From Antilocapra americana (lineage: Eukaryota > Chordata > Mammalia > Artiodactyla > Antilocapridae), in NCBI GenBank assembly GCA_007570785.1, contig ML662442.1:32422691-32486690 (forward strand): 64,000 nucleotides of DNA. The letters are read 5' to 3'. The translations under genes and the position numbers were made by a program. This document shows, in pieces, positions 9,305-19,701 of this stretch; positions within the stretch are counted from its first letter, which is position 1, and each line of letters opens with the position of its first letter. The notes beneath the pieces are model-generated. The model worked only from the letters and a program-made list of their open reading frames with translations. It was not told the DNA's origin and ran no database searches.

Positions 9305-9589
9305 ATATGAGAAGATGATAGATAATCTTAAATTGTGAGTAGCAGTTTTTCAGGCAGTATGGTGTAGTGAAATGTCCTTTCCATCCAAGTAGGGTAGAAA
9401 ATATGGCCAAAGACATGGGCTGCAAAAGGATAGGGCAAGTTCAAGGTGAGAGCACGGGCAAGGAGGTAGAGGGGAACAGATGGTGCTAAAGAGCGCTGCA
9501 CTTTGGGTTGGCTGCCCTTAGCCATACTTTGTCTTTTGGGATGTTGGTCCTTAACTGTCCCACCAGCACAGGAAGAAGTTGTGTAAACC
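9305..9589. other. unassigned sequence
   Basis: Moderately GC-rich, no named family. Short open frames here lack any protein family pattern. Confidence 0.4.
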
Positions 9590-9762
9590 AGAATTTCGCA
9601 AACTTTCTCTGCAAAAAGCCTGAGAGTAATTACCTAGGCTTTGTAGGTCACTTAGGTTTCTGCTGCATATAATATTTTTCAACCATTAAAAATGTAAAAA
9701 TCATTTCTTAGTTCAAAGGCTACCCATAAACAGGCAGTGGGCCAGATTATGGCCCCTGTTCT
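9590..9762 (+). mobile_element. hAT-type DNA transposon fossil
   Basis: 'cgcaaactttctctgcaaaa' near 9597, 'taggctttgtaggtca' near 9635 and the closing 'gggccagattatggcccctg' near 9739 follow the order of a common eutherian non-autonomous hAT element (ggcaaactttttctgtaaag ... taggctttgtgggcca ... gggccggatttggccc). Subfamily not assigned. Confidence 0.5.
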
Positions 9763-10741
9763 AGACTCTTGAGTCAGTATAGTTTCTCTATCCTTAGAAA
9801 ACTTGGCTGGAGCAGAATATGTTTGTCAGGAAATGCCTTGAACTGGATCACAGGATTGTCAGTACTGATGCTGGAAATCCAGAGCAACAGAAGGATTTTA
9901 TCCTGGGGCATAGCCATGTCATGGTTCTATCTGAGAAAGAACACTCATTGCGGCACCAAAGATGAAAGAGATGATGGACTGAACTGGGGTATTGAAGAGT
10001 TTGGATGATGTCACCGATCAGTTCAAGGGAGTCCGTACCCCTGGGATTTTGATCACTAGCACACAGGAAGTGTAAGGAGTCAAGGAGATCAAATTCTCTT
10101 CCTTCTTCTCTGCTGCGTACTACTCTGAGGGCAATTTCTTCTGTCAGCCTTCCCAAAGGGTCTCACTCGCCAAGTCAATGCACCTACTGCCCTTTGTTTC
10201 ATTGCTTGTAAGCCTTAAAAAACACAAAAAAGCAACTCTCTCTAACTGGACTTGTACCACTCAAATAGAAATAGCACTTTAAGCCTTGCCTCAACTTCCT
10301 TTCCTAGAAAACCAAATTAAGATACAGGTGGATAAAGAAAGAAGAACATGAAAAGATCTGAGAATAAAGGTTGGCAAGATGGGAGGAAAAGTAGTAGAAC
10401 ACAGATGCGAGCAGTAGAGAGAATTTCAATGAGGAAGTGATGGTAATGCCATAGAGAGACTAAAGGAGGGTTATGTAGCTGGATGGTTGGGAGGCCATGA
10501 CACTCTTGCTGGAGTAGGTACCTTGGTGAGGTGGGGGTGCCACACTGCAGAGGATGTAAGACTGAAGGGAAGTGAGGAAATGGACATGAGATGCGTGTAG
10601 ACTTGTCTGCATGAAAGCTGGCTTTGAAGGCAAGGAGAGACAGTGGGTGGTAAATTCAAGGAAATGGAGTTTTAGAGACACATGTCAGTTTGGAGTTTTA
10701 TGTGTTGTAAGTAACAACACTATTAGGGAAGTCATCTAATC
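9763..10741. other. unassigned sequence
   Basis: About 1 kb without a repeat I can name. Open frames on both strands are short and overlapping, with no recognisable domain. Confidence 0.4.
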
Positions 10742-11034
10742 ACGTTTAATCTACCAGTTACCACCCTACATAAAAGTATCATCCCTTCTTACCTTACCTC
10801 TGAACTTTGGCATTATCTGTCACCTTAACCCAGTTTTATTTTCCCCATTTTATCTTTCTGGATACAAACTACATTTTTGCGGTTGTATTTTTTATTCCTT
10901 GTCCCTCTCCACTCAAACACAATCCCTCTTAGGGGCAGGGTTTTTGGCTTACTCTTTTTGTTTGTTTGTTTATTCTCAATACCTAGAAGAGTTTCTGACC
11001 CATAGGAGGAATACAGTATTATTTTTGTGGAATA
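10742..11034 (+). mobile_element. L2 LINE 3' end
   Basis: Sense L2 tail: 'taggggcagggtttttgg' near 10931 (family: gagggcagggactttgt) and 'tattctcaatacctagaaga' near 10970 followed by 'ggaggaatacagtattattt'. The long BovB begins immediately after its 3' end. Confidence 0.55.
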
Positions 11035-11035
11035 A

Positions 11036-12382
11036 GCAGTGGCCACAGGACTGGAAAAGGTCAGTTTTCATTCCAATCCCAAAGAAAGGCAATGCCAAAA
11101 TATGTTCAAACTAGCGCACAATTGCACTCATCTCACATGCTAGCAAAGTAATGCTCAAAATTCTCCAAGCCAGGCTTCAACAGTACATGAACCATGAAAT
11201 TCCAGATGTTCAAGCTGGATTTAGAAAAGTCAGAGGAATCAGAGATCAAATTGCCAGCATCTGTTGGATCATCGAAAAAAGAAGAGAGTTCCAGGAAAAC
11301 ATCTATTTCTGCTTTATTGATTATGTTAAAGCCTTTGACTGGGTGGATCACAACAAATTGTGGAAAATTCTTCAAGAGATAGGAATATCAGACAATCTGA
11401 CCTGCCTCCTGAGAAGTCTATGCAGGACAAGAAGCAACAATTAGAACCTCATGTGGAACAACATACTGGTTCCAAATAGGGAAGGAGTACATTAAAGCTG
11501 TATATTGTCACCCTGCTTATTTAACTTATATGCAGAGTACACCGTGTGAAATGCCAGGCTGGATAAAGCAAAGCTGGAATCAAGATTGCCAGGAGAAATA
11601 TCAATAACCTCAGATATGCAGATGATACCACCCTTATGGCAGAAAGCGAAGATGAACTAAAGAACCTCTTGATGAAAGTCAAAGAGGAGAGTGAAAAAGT
11701 TGGCTTAAAGCTCAACATTCAGAAAACTAAGATCATGGCATCCAGTCCCATCACTTCATGGGAGATAGATGGGGAAACAGTGAAAGACTTTGTTTTTTGG
11801 GGGCTCCCAAATCACTGCAGATGGTGACTGCAGCCATGAAATTAAAAGATGCTTGCTCCTTGGAAGAAAAGCCATGACCAACCTAGACAGCATACTAAAA
11901 AGCAGAGACATTACTTTGCCAACAAGGTCCATCTAGTTAAAACTATGTTTTTTCCAGCAGTCATGTATGGATGTGAGAGTTGGATTATAAAGAAAGCTAG
12001 GCACCGAAGAATTGATGTTTTGAGCTGTGGTGTTAGAGAAGACTCTTGAGAGTCCCTCAGATGGCAAGGAGATCCAACCAGTCCATCCTAAAGGCAATCA
12101 GTCCTGAATATTCATTGGAAGGACTGATGCTGAAGCTGAGACTCCAATACCTTGGCCACCTGATGTGAAGAACTGACTCCTTGGAAAAGACCCTGATGCT
12201 GGGAGAGATTGCAAGTGGGGAGAGAAGGTGACAACAGTGGATGAGATGGTTGGATGGAATCACTGACTTGATGGACATGAGTTTGAGCAAGCTCCAGGAG
12301 TTGGTGATGGACAGGGAAGCCTGGCGTGCTGCAGGCCATGGGGTGGCAAAGAGTTGTACATGACTGAGCAACTGAACTGAAC
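11036..12382 (+). mobile_element. BovB LINE, 5'-truncated, longest copy in window
   Basis: About 1.35 kb of BovB from inside the reverse transcriptase to the 3' end. The start reads 'gactggaaaaggtcagtttt'; the end has 'gtacatgactgagcaactga' followed by the family's 'actgaac' terminal repeat. It is inserted at the end of an L2. Loss of the endonuclease and half of the polymerase makes it non-autonomous. Confidence 0.93.
11042..11827 (+). pseudogene. BovB reverse transcriptase remnant
   Basis: The catalytic motifs are still readable. Motif A is FIDYVKAFDWVDHNKLW near 11318-11370. Motif C is RYADDTTLMAES near 11612-11647, with the YADD box that binds metal in LINE polymerases. QAGFRKVRGIRDQI precedes motif A near 11211. 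The two catalytic parts lie in different frames, with stops and frameshifts between about 11440 and 11600, so no working enzyme can be made. The N-terminal endonuclease is absent. RT sense strand is plus, like the element. Confidence 0.85.
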
Positions 12383-13846
12383 AATTGTGCTAGTCTAGCA
12401 TTTTACTGCCTCTAGAAAGATAAAATATGTTAAAGAGAACTGAAGTATATCAGGTTTTTCTAGGTATAAATAGCTGGGACAAAATGTGAGTATAAGATTT
12501 ATTGAGCTAAGCCTGATTCTTCTGATTAGAACAAGTGAAGGCCAATTTGCTAAGAAGATTCTTACAACCATATGGGAGTAACAACAAATGTTACCTTTTT
12601 TATAGTCTGTATAACTTGGCTTATTTTGTTACCTCATTGTGTATTCCACTCCAGTTTCTTCCCCTAAATCCCTTAAAATGCAAAAGTCCATGTGCCTAAT
12701 TTTTATCTAACAAGTTAAATTTGCTAGGAATGCCTTATAGCTGGAAGAAAGGGAGAGGCTGTGTCAAGAAGCTCTTATGTACCTACTTATGTTTTCAAAT
12801 TATTTGTGCAGACCCTGCATCAAAAACTCATTTAAGCATTGGTAAACGTCATTTCAGCTCCAGGTGCTAAGTGAAAGTTATGGTTATTGTAAAATAAAGA
12901 GTTAAGAAACTGAAAGGAGAAAATGGGTACAGAAGGGAAAAAAAAAAGAAGTAGTGTACAATCCCTGGCCCCACAACTTCACATTAAAAGAGGAGGCAAA
13001 CATTATACAATGAGAGAAAAATCAGTGAGGTAGAAATACTCTTCCTCAGAAAGTGAATGAGGCAAAAATGGACTCTTTTCCTTTTATTGAATGTGGGTGC
13101 TGCTGGGATCTTGTTGATTTGTTGATGCTAATTTTATTAGCTTTCAACATTGATTTCTTTACTTATTTAATCAGGATCAGTGTTTCTCACATACCTGAGC
13201 GTAGAGCCCAGAGTGACCAGGGACCCGAGGGTAGCAGAGTGTGGGTCTGTTAGAGGTCTGTGAACTATGGTGAGTCACCCAGAGAAGGTAGGCGAGTGTA
13301 CCAATTCCCTCTGATCTTCTTAAAATGAACAGTTATTTATAAATGGAAATAAAATTTTGTTTCTTTATTTTGAAAAGCAAATGAAAGGTATGATAATTGA
13401 TTCTCATTTATATTTCCCACCTAGAGGTAACTTGATCAGGACTGGGTGCATACCTTTGTTGATTCTTGAATGCATTCACATACATTTGTATGTACCCATA
13501 CACATTCAAGCACATGTAAACTTTTTCATGCTAAAAATGCTGGGATATAAATTCCCTTTTTACTTTGATGTTGAACTGAAATAAATAAGATACCTCTTTA
13601 TTGGGAGCTAAAATTTAGGAGTATGTACAGCAGGTGATCCTAATGGATGATCTTAATCAGAGGGAAAGATTGGTTTACAGTTGAGAGTTAGTGATAGACT
13701 GATTAATGTTATGGCTAGTGCACTTTCTAGGTGATTCTGTAGGTGGTCATTCATATTTGGGAACATATTGTTTAAATCTTACATTTTATTGTGAAAAATA
13801 GAAATGCTTAAACCAGTAGAATAAAAGAATGACTTGGACATTAAGA
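12383..13846. other. unassigned sequence
   Basis: Mostly AT-rich single-copy-looking DNA. No repeat family or credible exon recognised. Confidence 0.4.
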
Positions 13847-15272
13847 AAAGTATATTTTTTATTTTTATTAAAATTTATTTTATAGAAGTATAATTGATTT
13901 ACAATGTTGCATAGTTTCTGCTGTATAGCAAAGTGATTCACTTATATATATGTTCAGTTTTATATATGTATTATTTTTCATTGGCAAACCTAGACAGCAT
14001 ATTAAAAAGCAGTGACATCACTTTGCTGACAAAGGTCCATTATAGTCCAAGCTACGGTTTTTCCAGTAGTCATGTGTCAGTGTGAGAGTTGGACCATTAA
14101 GAAGACTGAGCACCCAAGAATTAATGCTTTCAATTTTGGTGCTAGAGAAGACTCTTGAGAATCTCTTGGATTGCAAAGAGGTCAAACCAGCCAATCCTAA
14201 AGGAAATCAACCTTGAATATTCATTGGAAGGACTGGTGTTAAAGCTGAAGCTCCAATAATTTGGCCACTGGAGGTGAAGAGTTGACTCATTGGAAAAGAC
14301 CCTGATGTTGGGAAAGATTAAAGGCAAAAGAAGAGGGTGACAGAGGGTTAGATGGTTAGATAGCTTCACTGACTCAATGGACATGAATTTGAGCAAGCTC
14401 TAGGAGATAGTGGAAGACAGAGGAGCCTGGCATGCTACAGTCCGTTAAGTTGCAAAAACTCAGACGCGACTTAGTGACTGAACAGCAGTATTCTTTTTCT
14501 TATTCTTTCATTGTGGTTTATTACAGGGTATTGAATATATTTCCCTTTGCTATACAGTAGGACCTTATTGTTTATCTCTTCTATATATAATAGTTTGCAT
14601 CTGCTAATCTCAAACTGCCAATCTATCTTCCCCCACCCCCTCCCCCTTGGCAGCAACAAATCTGTGCTCTATGTCTGTGAGTCTGTTTCTGGAAATTCAT
14701 TTATGTCATATTTTAGATTCCACATATAAGTGATATCTATAACAGATATGGTATCTGTCTTTCTCTTTCTGACTTGCTTCATTTAGTATGATAATCTCTT
14801 AAGTCCATCCATGTTGCTGCAGATGGCATTATTTGTTCTTTATGTGGCTGAGCAGTATTCCGCTGTGTATATATACCACATCTTCTTTGTCCATTCATCT
14901 GTCAGTGGACATTTAGGTTGCTTCTGTGTCTCAGCTGTTGTGAATAGTGCTGCTATGAACATAGGAATATGTGTATCTTCTTGAATTATAGTTTTGTCCA
15001 GATCTATGCCCAGGAGGGGATTGTTGGGTCATATGTTAATTCTATTTTTAGTATTTTGGGGAACCCCCATACTGTTTTCCATAGAGGCTACACCAATTTA
15101 CATTTCCACCAACAGCATAGGAAGGTTCCCTTTTGTCTCCAGCATTTGTTATTTGTAGATGTTTTAATGATGGCCATCTGACCAATGTGAGGTGACGCCT
15201 CATTGTCATTTTGATTTGCCTTTTTCTAATAATTAGCAATGCTGGGCATCTTAAAAGAAGTGTATTTTGGTC
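13847..15272 (-). mobile_element. old L1 3' part, split by BovB
   Basis: Reverse-complement L1: poly-T start near 13850, 'tgatttacaatgttgcatag' near 13893, and after the nested BovB the usual 'ccctttgctatacagtagg', 'cattttagtatgat'-type block, 'ccatccatgttgctgcagat' near 14806, 'gggattgttgggtcatatg' near 15017 and 'tttccaccaacagcatagga' near 15103 (end of ORF2 in reverse). Similar 'aagtatatttt' (about 13848) and 'aagtgtatttt' (about 15259) at the two ends may be its decayed target duplication. Confidence 0.85.
13981..14488 (+). mobile_element. BovB LINE 3' end nested in L1
   Basis: Sense BovB from 'aacctagacagcatattaaa' to 'gacgcgacttagtgactgaa'. Flanking 'gtattatttttca' (near 13968) and 'gtattctttttct' (near 14488), 11 of 13 identical, look like its target duplication, with the L1 continuing on either side. 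Confidence 0.9.
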
Positions 15273-15681
15273 AATAAGCTATTTGGAATCATATGAATAG
15301 GAAGGTGTGAAATTCTTGAGATTGTCAGAGAGAGGAACTAGAATGGAATGTGGAATGTGCAGAGGACAAACACTGAGGTTCTGTGGGAAATAATTTAGGT
15401 CAAGGGTACCAGAGCTGGTGGCATTCTGAGCACTGACATACCTACTGTTCCCACAAATGATGTCAATAGAACAAATATGTCCTCCCCTGTCCTTGTTAGC
15501 CTAACTATCTGGAAGAAATCCAGGAGTGGGAGATGATGGAGTTCATGTTACCTAGCAATTCATCACATAAATCTTTCTATGTCATTAACATTTTTGATGT
15601 TGTTTTTAATGATTGCCAAGAAATCATTATAAGATTATACCATAGTTTATTAAGTAAAACCATCCTTGATAGTCTTAGGAG
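15273..15681. other. unassigned sequence
   Basis: No repeat family or coding pattern recognised. Confidence 0.4.
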
Positions 15682-16242
15682 TGTAGTAGGCAGAATAATG
15701 GTGCTCCAATTATGTCTATATCCTTATCCTGGGAACCTATGAATGTTATGAGTTTACATGGCAAAGGGAATTACAGTTGCAGATAAAATTAATGTTTATC
15801 AGCTATGTTAAAAAAGGGAGACTATGCTGGAATATTAGGATGGTCCCTGTGTAATCACAAGGTTAGTTAAAAGTGGAAGCATATGTAAACCCATGGTGAT
15901 ATCATGGCATTGTATGGCAAAAACAAGTAAAAAAAATAAATAAAAAAAAAAAATGAAAGGGGAAATGTAGAGAGAGAAAGGTGGCAATATGAAAAGTGCA
16001 TGGCCAGATAGTCTGTAGTTGCTGGCTTTTAGGATGGAGGGAGGGGGCCATGAGCCAAGGAAAGTAGGCAGCCTCTAAAACATGAGAAAGGCAATAAACT
16101 GATTCTCCTCTGCAGAAAGGACCCCAACTAGATTGACCCAGTGAGGTGCTTGTCAGATGCTGACCTATAGAACTGTAAAATTATAAATTTGTATTAAGCA
16201 CAAAGTTTTGTCACAGCAGCAATAGAAAACTAATGCAAAGTC
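15682..16242 (+). mobile_element. MaLR LTR with L1 tail insertion
   Basis: Sense MaLR LTR: 'ataatggtgctccaa' near 15694, 'ctgggaacctatgaatgtta' near 15729, 'gtgtaatcacaaggttagtt' near 15849, and the end 'gtcacagcagcaatagaaaa' then 'ctaatgca' near 16211-16237. A short ruminant L1 3' end lies at 15889-15953. Confidence 0.65.
15889..15953 (+). mobile_element. ruminant L1 3' tail, about 65 bp
   Basis: Extremely truncated L1_BT-like end: 'atatgtaaacccatggtgat', 'tgtatggcaaaaaca', then an A-rich tail. The same tail is seen at 58497-58552. Flanking 'aaaagtggaa' and 'gaaaggggaa' may be the target duplication. The site reads like the LINE endonuclease preference TT/AAAA. Confidence 0.75.
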
Positions 16243-16436
16243 TAGTTATATCTCTCTAGAAGCTTTCCAGATTTCAGTCTAGAACCAATCCAATTCTCAG
16301 AGTATACTCCATGGAGAGTGCAGGAGAGATTGTATATGAGAGAAGCACCTCTTGTTGGAATAAAATTGTGATGACATGGATTTCATACATTATTGCAACA
16401 TAACCTAGTCTATGTCACTCGTACAGGTGGTGATTG

Positions 16437-17036
16437 TACTAGTTTGCTGGAGCTGGTGTAACAAAGGACCAAAAACTGGGGTGAAGGTGGGGCTTAAACA
16501 AGAAGCATTTGTTGTTTCACATTTCTGTATGCTGAAAGTCTGGAATTAAGATGTCAGCAGGTTTGGTTCCTTTTGAGGCTTATCAGGGAAGGATTTCTTC
16601 TAGTCTTCTCTCCTTGGCTTGTGCATGGCTGTCTTCTTATGTGCCTGCCTCTTCATATCATTTCCCCTTCTATGCTTGTCTGTCTCCAAATCCTTTTTAG
16701 AAGAACACCAGGGACTTCCCTGGTGGCCCAGTGGATAAGACTCTGTGCTCATAATGCAGGGAGCACAGGTTCGATCCCTGATTAGGGCACTAGATCCTAC
16801 ATGCCACAACTGAGAGCTGGCTCAACCTAAATAAATAAATAAAATATATGTTTAAAAAAAAAAAGAAGAACACCAGTCATTGGATTAGAGGCCCAGCCCA
16901 CTCCAGTATGATCTTATCTTCATTTAACTAATTTTTAATATATCCACAATAATCCTATTTTCCAATAAGGTCACATTCTAAGGTGGTTAGGACTTCAACA
17001 TTTGAATTTTTGGAGATACAATTCAACCCACAACAG
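16437..17036 (-). mobile_element. MaLR LTR split by a CHR SINE
   Basis: Reverse-complement MaLR LTR: 'tagtttgctggagctggtgt' near 16440, 'ggcttaaacaagaag' near 16491, 'tctccttggcttgtgcatgg' near 16608, 'caccagtcattggattagag' near 16871, 'aataaggtcacattctaagg' near 16964, and 'acaattcaacccacaacaga' near 17018. Confidence 0.75.
16712..16863 (+). mobile_element. CHR-type SINE with 13-bp target duplication
   Basis: Head 'ggacttccctggtggcccag', B box 'ggttcgatccctgatt', and the tail 'aaataaataaataaaatata' ending in an A-run. Perfect duplications agaagaacaccag lie at 16699-16711 and 16864-16876, inside the MaLR LTR. Confidence 0.93.
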
Positions 17037-17604
17037 AGATGATTATATATACACACTGAGTGGATGACTAGATAAAGGTTTTTGGGTTTTTTTTTTTTAA
17101 GTATCTCTAAGTCTTTTCTTTCTTATACCTTATTTTCTCCCTCATAACTAAAATTTCTGAAGAATAGAAGTATGCCCTTTCAGATGTCAAAAATTTAGGA
17201 AAAAATTAACCTTTTATGAAAGAAGCCTGTCCAAATGACACTCCACACTCAGGTTTGCTTTTCTCTGAAGACTTTGTTCTAAAACATTAAGTTTAATCAA
17301 CCCTTCTCATCCTGTGGTCAATGTCTGATTTCTGTCTTTTCCTCTATTGTTAATTCTTACTAATTACTTATTTTGAATTGGGGCTGAGGGCTCCTGGATT
17401 CATTATTCACTATGATTTGGGGCTAGTTAGTTATTTTTTTTAATCCAAGATTTTATATCTACAGCATGAAGACAGTAATATATCATAGAATTTTTGTGGA
17501 GATGGAAAAGAGATAATGAATCAAAAGTGTCTAATACAGAGGTATGCACACAATGGATGCCTGAATGCTAGCTATTACGACTACAACCATCAATAGCAAT
17601 AATG
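17037..17604. other. unassigned sequence
   Basis: Contains a T-run at 17090-17098. No named family or coding signal. Confidence 0.4.
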
Positions 17605-17845
17605 ACAATTGCTAACATTTATTAAATGTTTTCTATGTGCTACAAACTTTTCTAGGTGCTTAATAAATATCAATTGATTTTTAAATTTTCACAATTACCT
17701 TAATGATATTGGTAATGATGCTATTCCTCTTAATTTTCAAATGAAAGTGAGCCACAGGGAGTTTGAAGAATCTGCCCAAGGATACACAAATGGTATGCAG
17801 CAGAGTCAGGATTTAAACTCGTATAGTTTGGCTCTAAAGCAATGA
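17605..17845 (-). mobile_element. MIR SINE
   Basis: Reverse-complement MIR: 'aacatttattaaatgttttc', 'tctatgtgctacaaactttt', 'aaatgaaagtgagccacagg', 'gaatctgcccaaggatacac' and 'cagagtcaggatttaaactc' follow the reversed MIR order. Confidence 0.75.
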
Positions 17846-18478
17846 AAAACTAAGCTTATTAAAACTCATACAGAAAAAAATGACAGAAGTGAAAGCAACC
17901 AAAAAAAACTAAAGAAATCCTGAAATAGTTGAAGTAAACTTTGGAGGTCTAACGCCTTGATTGCCAAGATTTCAGTCTCAGAGGAAATTTTCACTTCTAT
18001 CCAAGTAGCATTCCATGGTTTTGAAGTTAGCTAACCAGCGCTGTAACCTCAGAGAACATGGATTTTTACTCTATGCCTTTTTACTAAAAGTTGAAATCCA
18101 TTTCCCATTTGCCAGACAATTTCAGACAGAGAGAACAAGTGATGGCAAACTAGAAATCAAAGGGATTATCCATCTGAGGAAGACCACGATGTAACAGGGC
18201 TTCCAGCAAACTTGGAGGAGATGGTGCCTGATGGTGGTCCTGAGGTCGGGTGGTTCTGCTTACGTTTGACAATCTCAGTGCATAGCCCAGAGCCAGCTGG
18301 TCCTTGGAGAATGTTTGTTGAACTAATTTAAGCTGAAGTTTATCTCTGTAGCCTCCAGCCAGTCCTGACCCAGCTGACATGTCTTAATCTTCCCCAGATT
18401 AACCTGGATCAAGTTCTTCCTTCCAGTCTGGGTTTAAATCCTTATCACTGGATAACATTATAAAAAGGAACTCTGGAT
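17846..18478. other. mostly unassigned; weak L2-like tail
   Basis: Near 18270-18330 'tgcatagcccagagcc' and 'aatgtttgttgaactaattt' resemble an L2 3' end in sense orientation, at low confidence. A 76-codon minus-strand frame covers the same bases and is not credible as a gene. Confidence 0.3.
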
Positions 18479-18640
18479 CAGTGATCCTCACCTAGGATCT
18501 CTTTTGCCCCCCACCCCTCCAGGGGACATTTGTCACTGTCTACTTTTGGCTGTCACCCTTGGGGTGATGGCATGATTGATCTATGGGGTACAGTTTAGAG
18601 GTGCTGCTTAATGTCCTACAATGAACAGAATTACTCTCCC
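18479..18640 (+). mobile_element. MER20 hAT DNA transposon, partial
   Basis: The terminal 'cagtgatcctcacc' is followed by 'ttttgccccccacccctcca', 'ggggacatttgtcactgtct' and 'gcttaatgtcctacaatgaa', matching MER20 in order. The 3' terminus is eroded. Confidence 0.65.
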
Positions 18641-18904
18641 CACCCCCTGCCTGCAGCAAAACTGAGCTTCACATCAAAGAATTGGACTGGTATTTTGAGG
18701 ATGGTGAATGATTTGCTAGCATGGCACCATGAGATCCATGGCCGCTTCCTTGCTAGATCAGGCTGGGGCCAGAGAAAGAATATGGAGTACCGTAAGGGCC
18801 ATGCCAAATGCATGCATCAGCTGACGATTCACTTAAAAAACTCAGATACTGGAGGGATTATAATAAAATAGGAGACAGTCCTGAGAAGAGTTAAGGTTTA
18901 AGCT

Positions 18905-19105
18905 TTTTAGACAATATGATTTGTGTTCATTTCCCAGCTAAATTACATGACTTTGGCAAACCTATTTAGGTTTCCTGGGATTCAGTCACTTCATTACTGA
19001 AATGCAAGTGATACCACTGTCATATGTCAGCAGCTAGGATTACATGGGCTAACGTATATGAGAGGCTCCGCACTTTAAACACTACCTAAGTGCTAACCAT
19101 ATTAA
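18905..19105 (+). mobile_element. MIR SINE, diverged
   Basis: 'catgactttggcaaacctat' and 'tcagtcacttcattactgaa' with a closing 'cctaagtgctaaccatatta' follow the MIR layout (gtgaccttgggcaagt ... tcagtttcctcatctgtaaa). Confidence 0.45.
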
Positions 19106-19254
19106 AATAATAGCAATTTTTGCTATTGTTGAAACAGTACGGTGTATCAGAAAGCACACAAAATCTGCAGTTAGAGAAGTTTAGTTTCCTCATATATAAT
19201 ATTGGGATAATAGTTCTAAGGGAGGATGACAACTAATTGTCATGGCGATAATAA

Positions 19255-19380
19255 TGTTAATAGGCTTAATATATACATAATATTATATGTACTGGGTACT
19301 ATTTCAGATTCTTTGCAGGTTTTAACTCAGTTCTATCATGTGGGTAATACTGTAATCACTATTTTGCAGAAGAGGGTTAA
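19255..19380 (-). mobile_element. MIR-like fragment
   Basis: 'tactgggtactatttcagat' followed by 'ttttaactcagttctatcat' and 'atcactattttgcagaagag' fits reversed MIR (aggcactgttct ... ttaactca ... attttacagatgagg). Confidence 0.4.
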
Positions 19381-19511
19381 AATGCATTGTAAACTATAAA
19401 TCCCACCAAAATGTTGGCTGCTATTACCAGTCATATATTTCAGTGTTCTCTGCACACTATCTTTTTGGCTCTGTGTGATGTCCCATGACATTCTTAGATG
19501 ATATTTGACGT

Positions 19512-19700
19512 CTCTTGATGGTGGTGGGGTCCAACTCTTTTGCCACCCCATGGACTGTAGCTCACCAGGCTCCTCCATCCATTGGATTTCCCAGGCAAGA
19601 GTACTGGTGTGGATTGCCTTTTCCTTCTCCAGGGGATCTTCCCAACTCAGGGACTGAACCCTGGCAGATGATTCTTTACCACTGAGCCACCAGGAAAGCC
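19512..19700 (-). mobile_element. Bov-tA SINE
   Basis: Reverse-complement Bov-tA: 'ccaccccatggactgtagct', 'ccttctccaggggatcttcc', a reversed B box 'gggactgaaccctgg' and the head 'gagccaccaggaaagcc'. The lack of 'aggtctcctgcat' shows a small internal deletion near the head. Confidence 0.9.
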
Positions 19701-19701
19701 C

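Noticed and set aside
11042..11827. Functional reverse transcriptase gene
   Set aside because: Motifs A and C are in different frames with stops between them, and the endonuclease is missing.
16712..16863. A tRNA gene
   Set aside because: The A/B-box-like sequence is the head of a CHR SINE with A-tail and target duplication, not a functional tRNA. The same holds for the Bov-tA heads.
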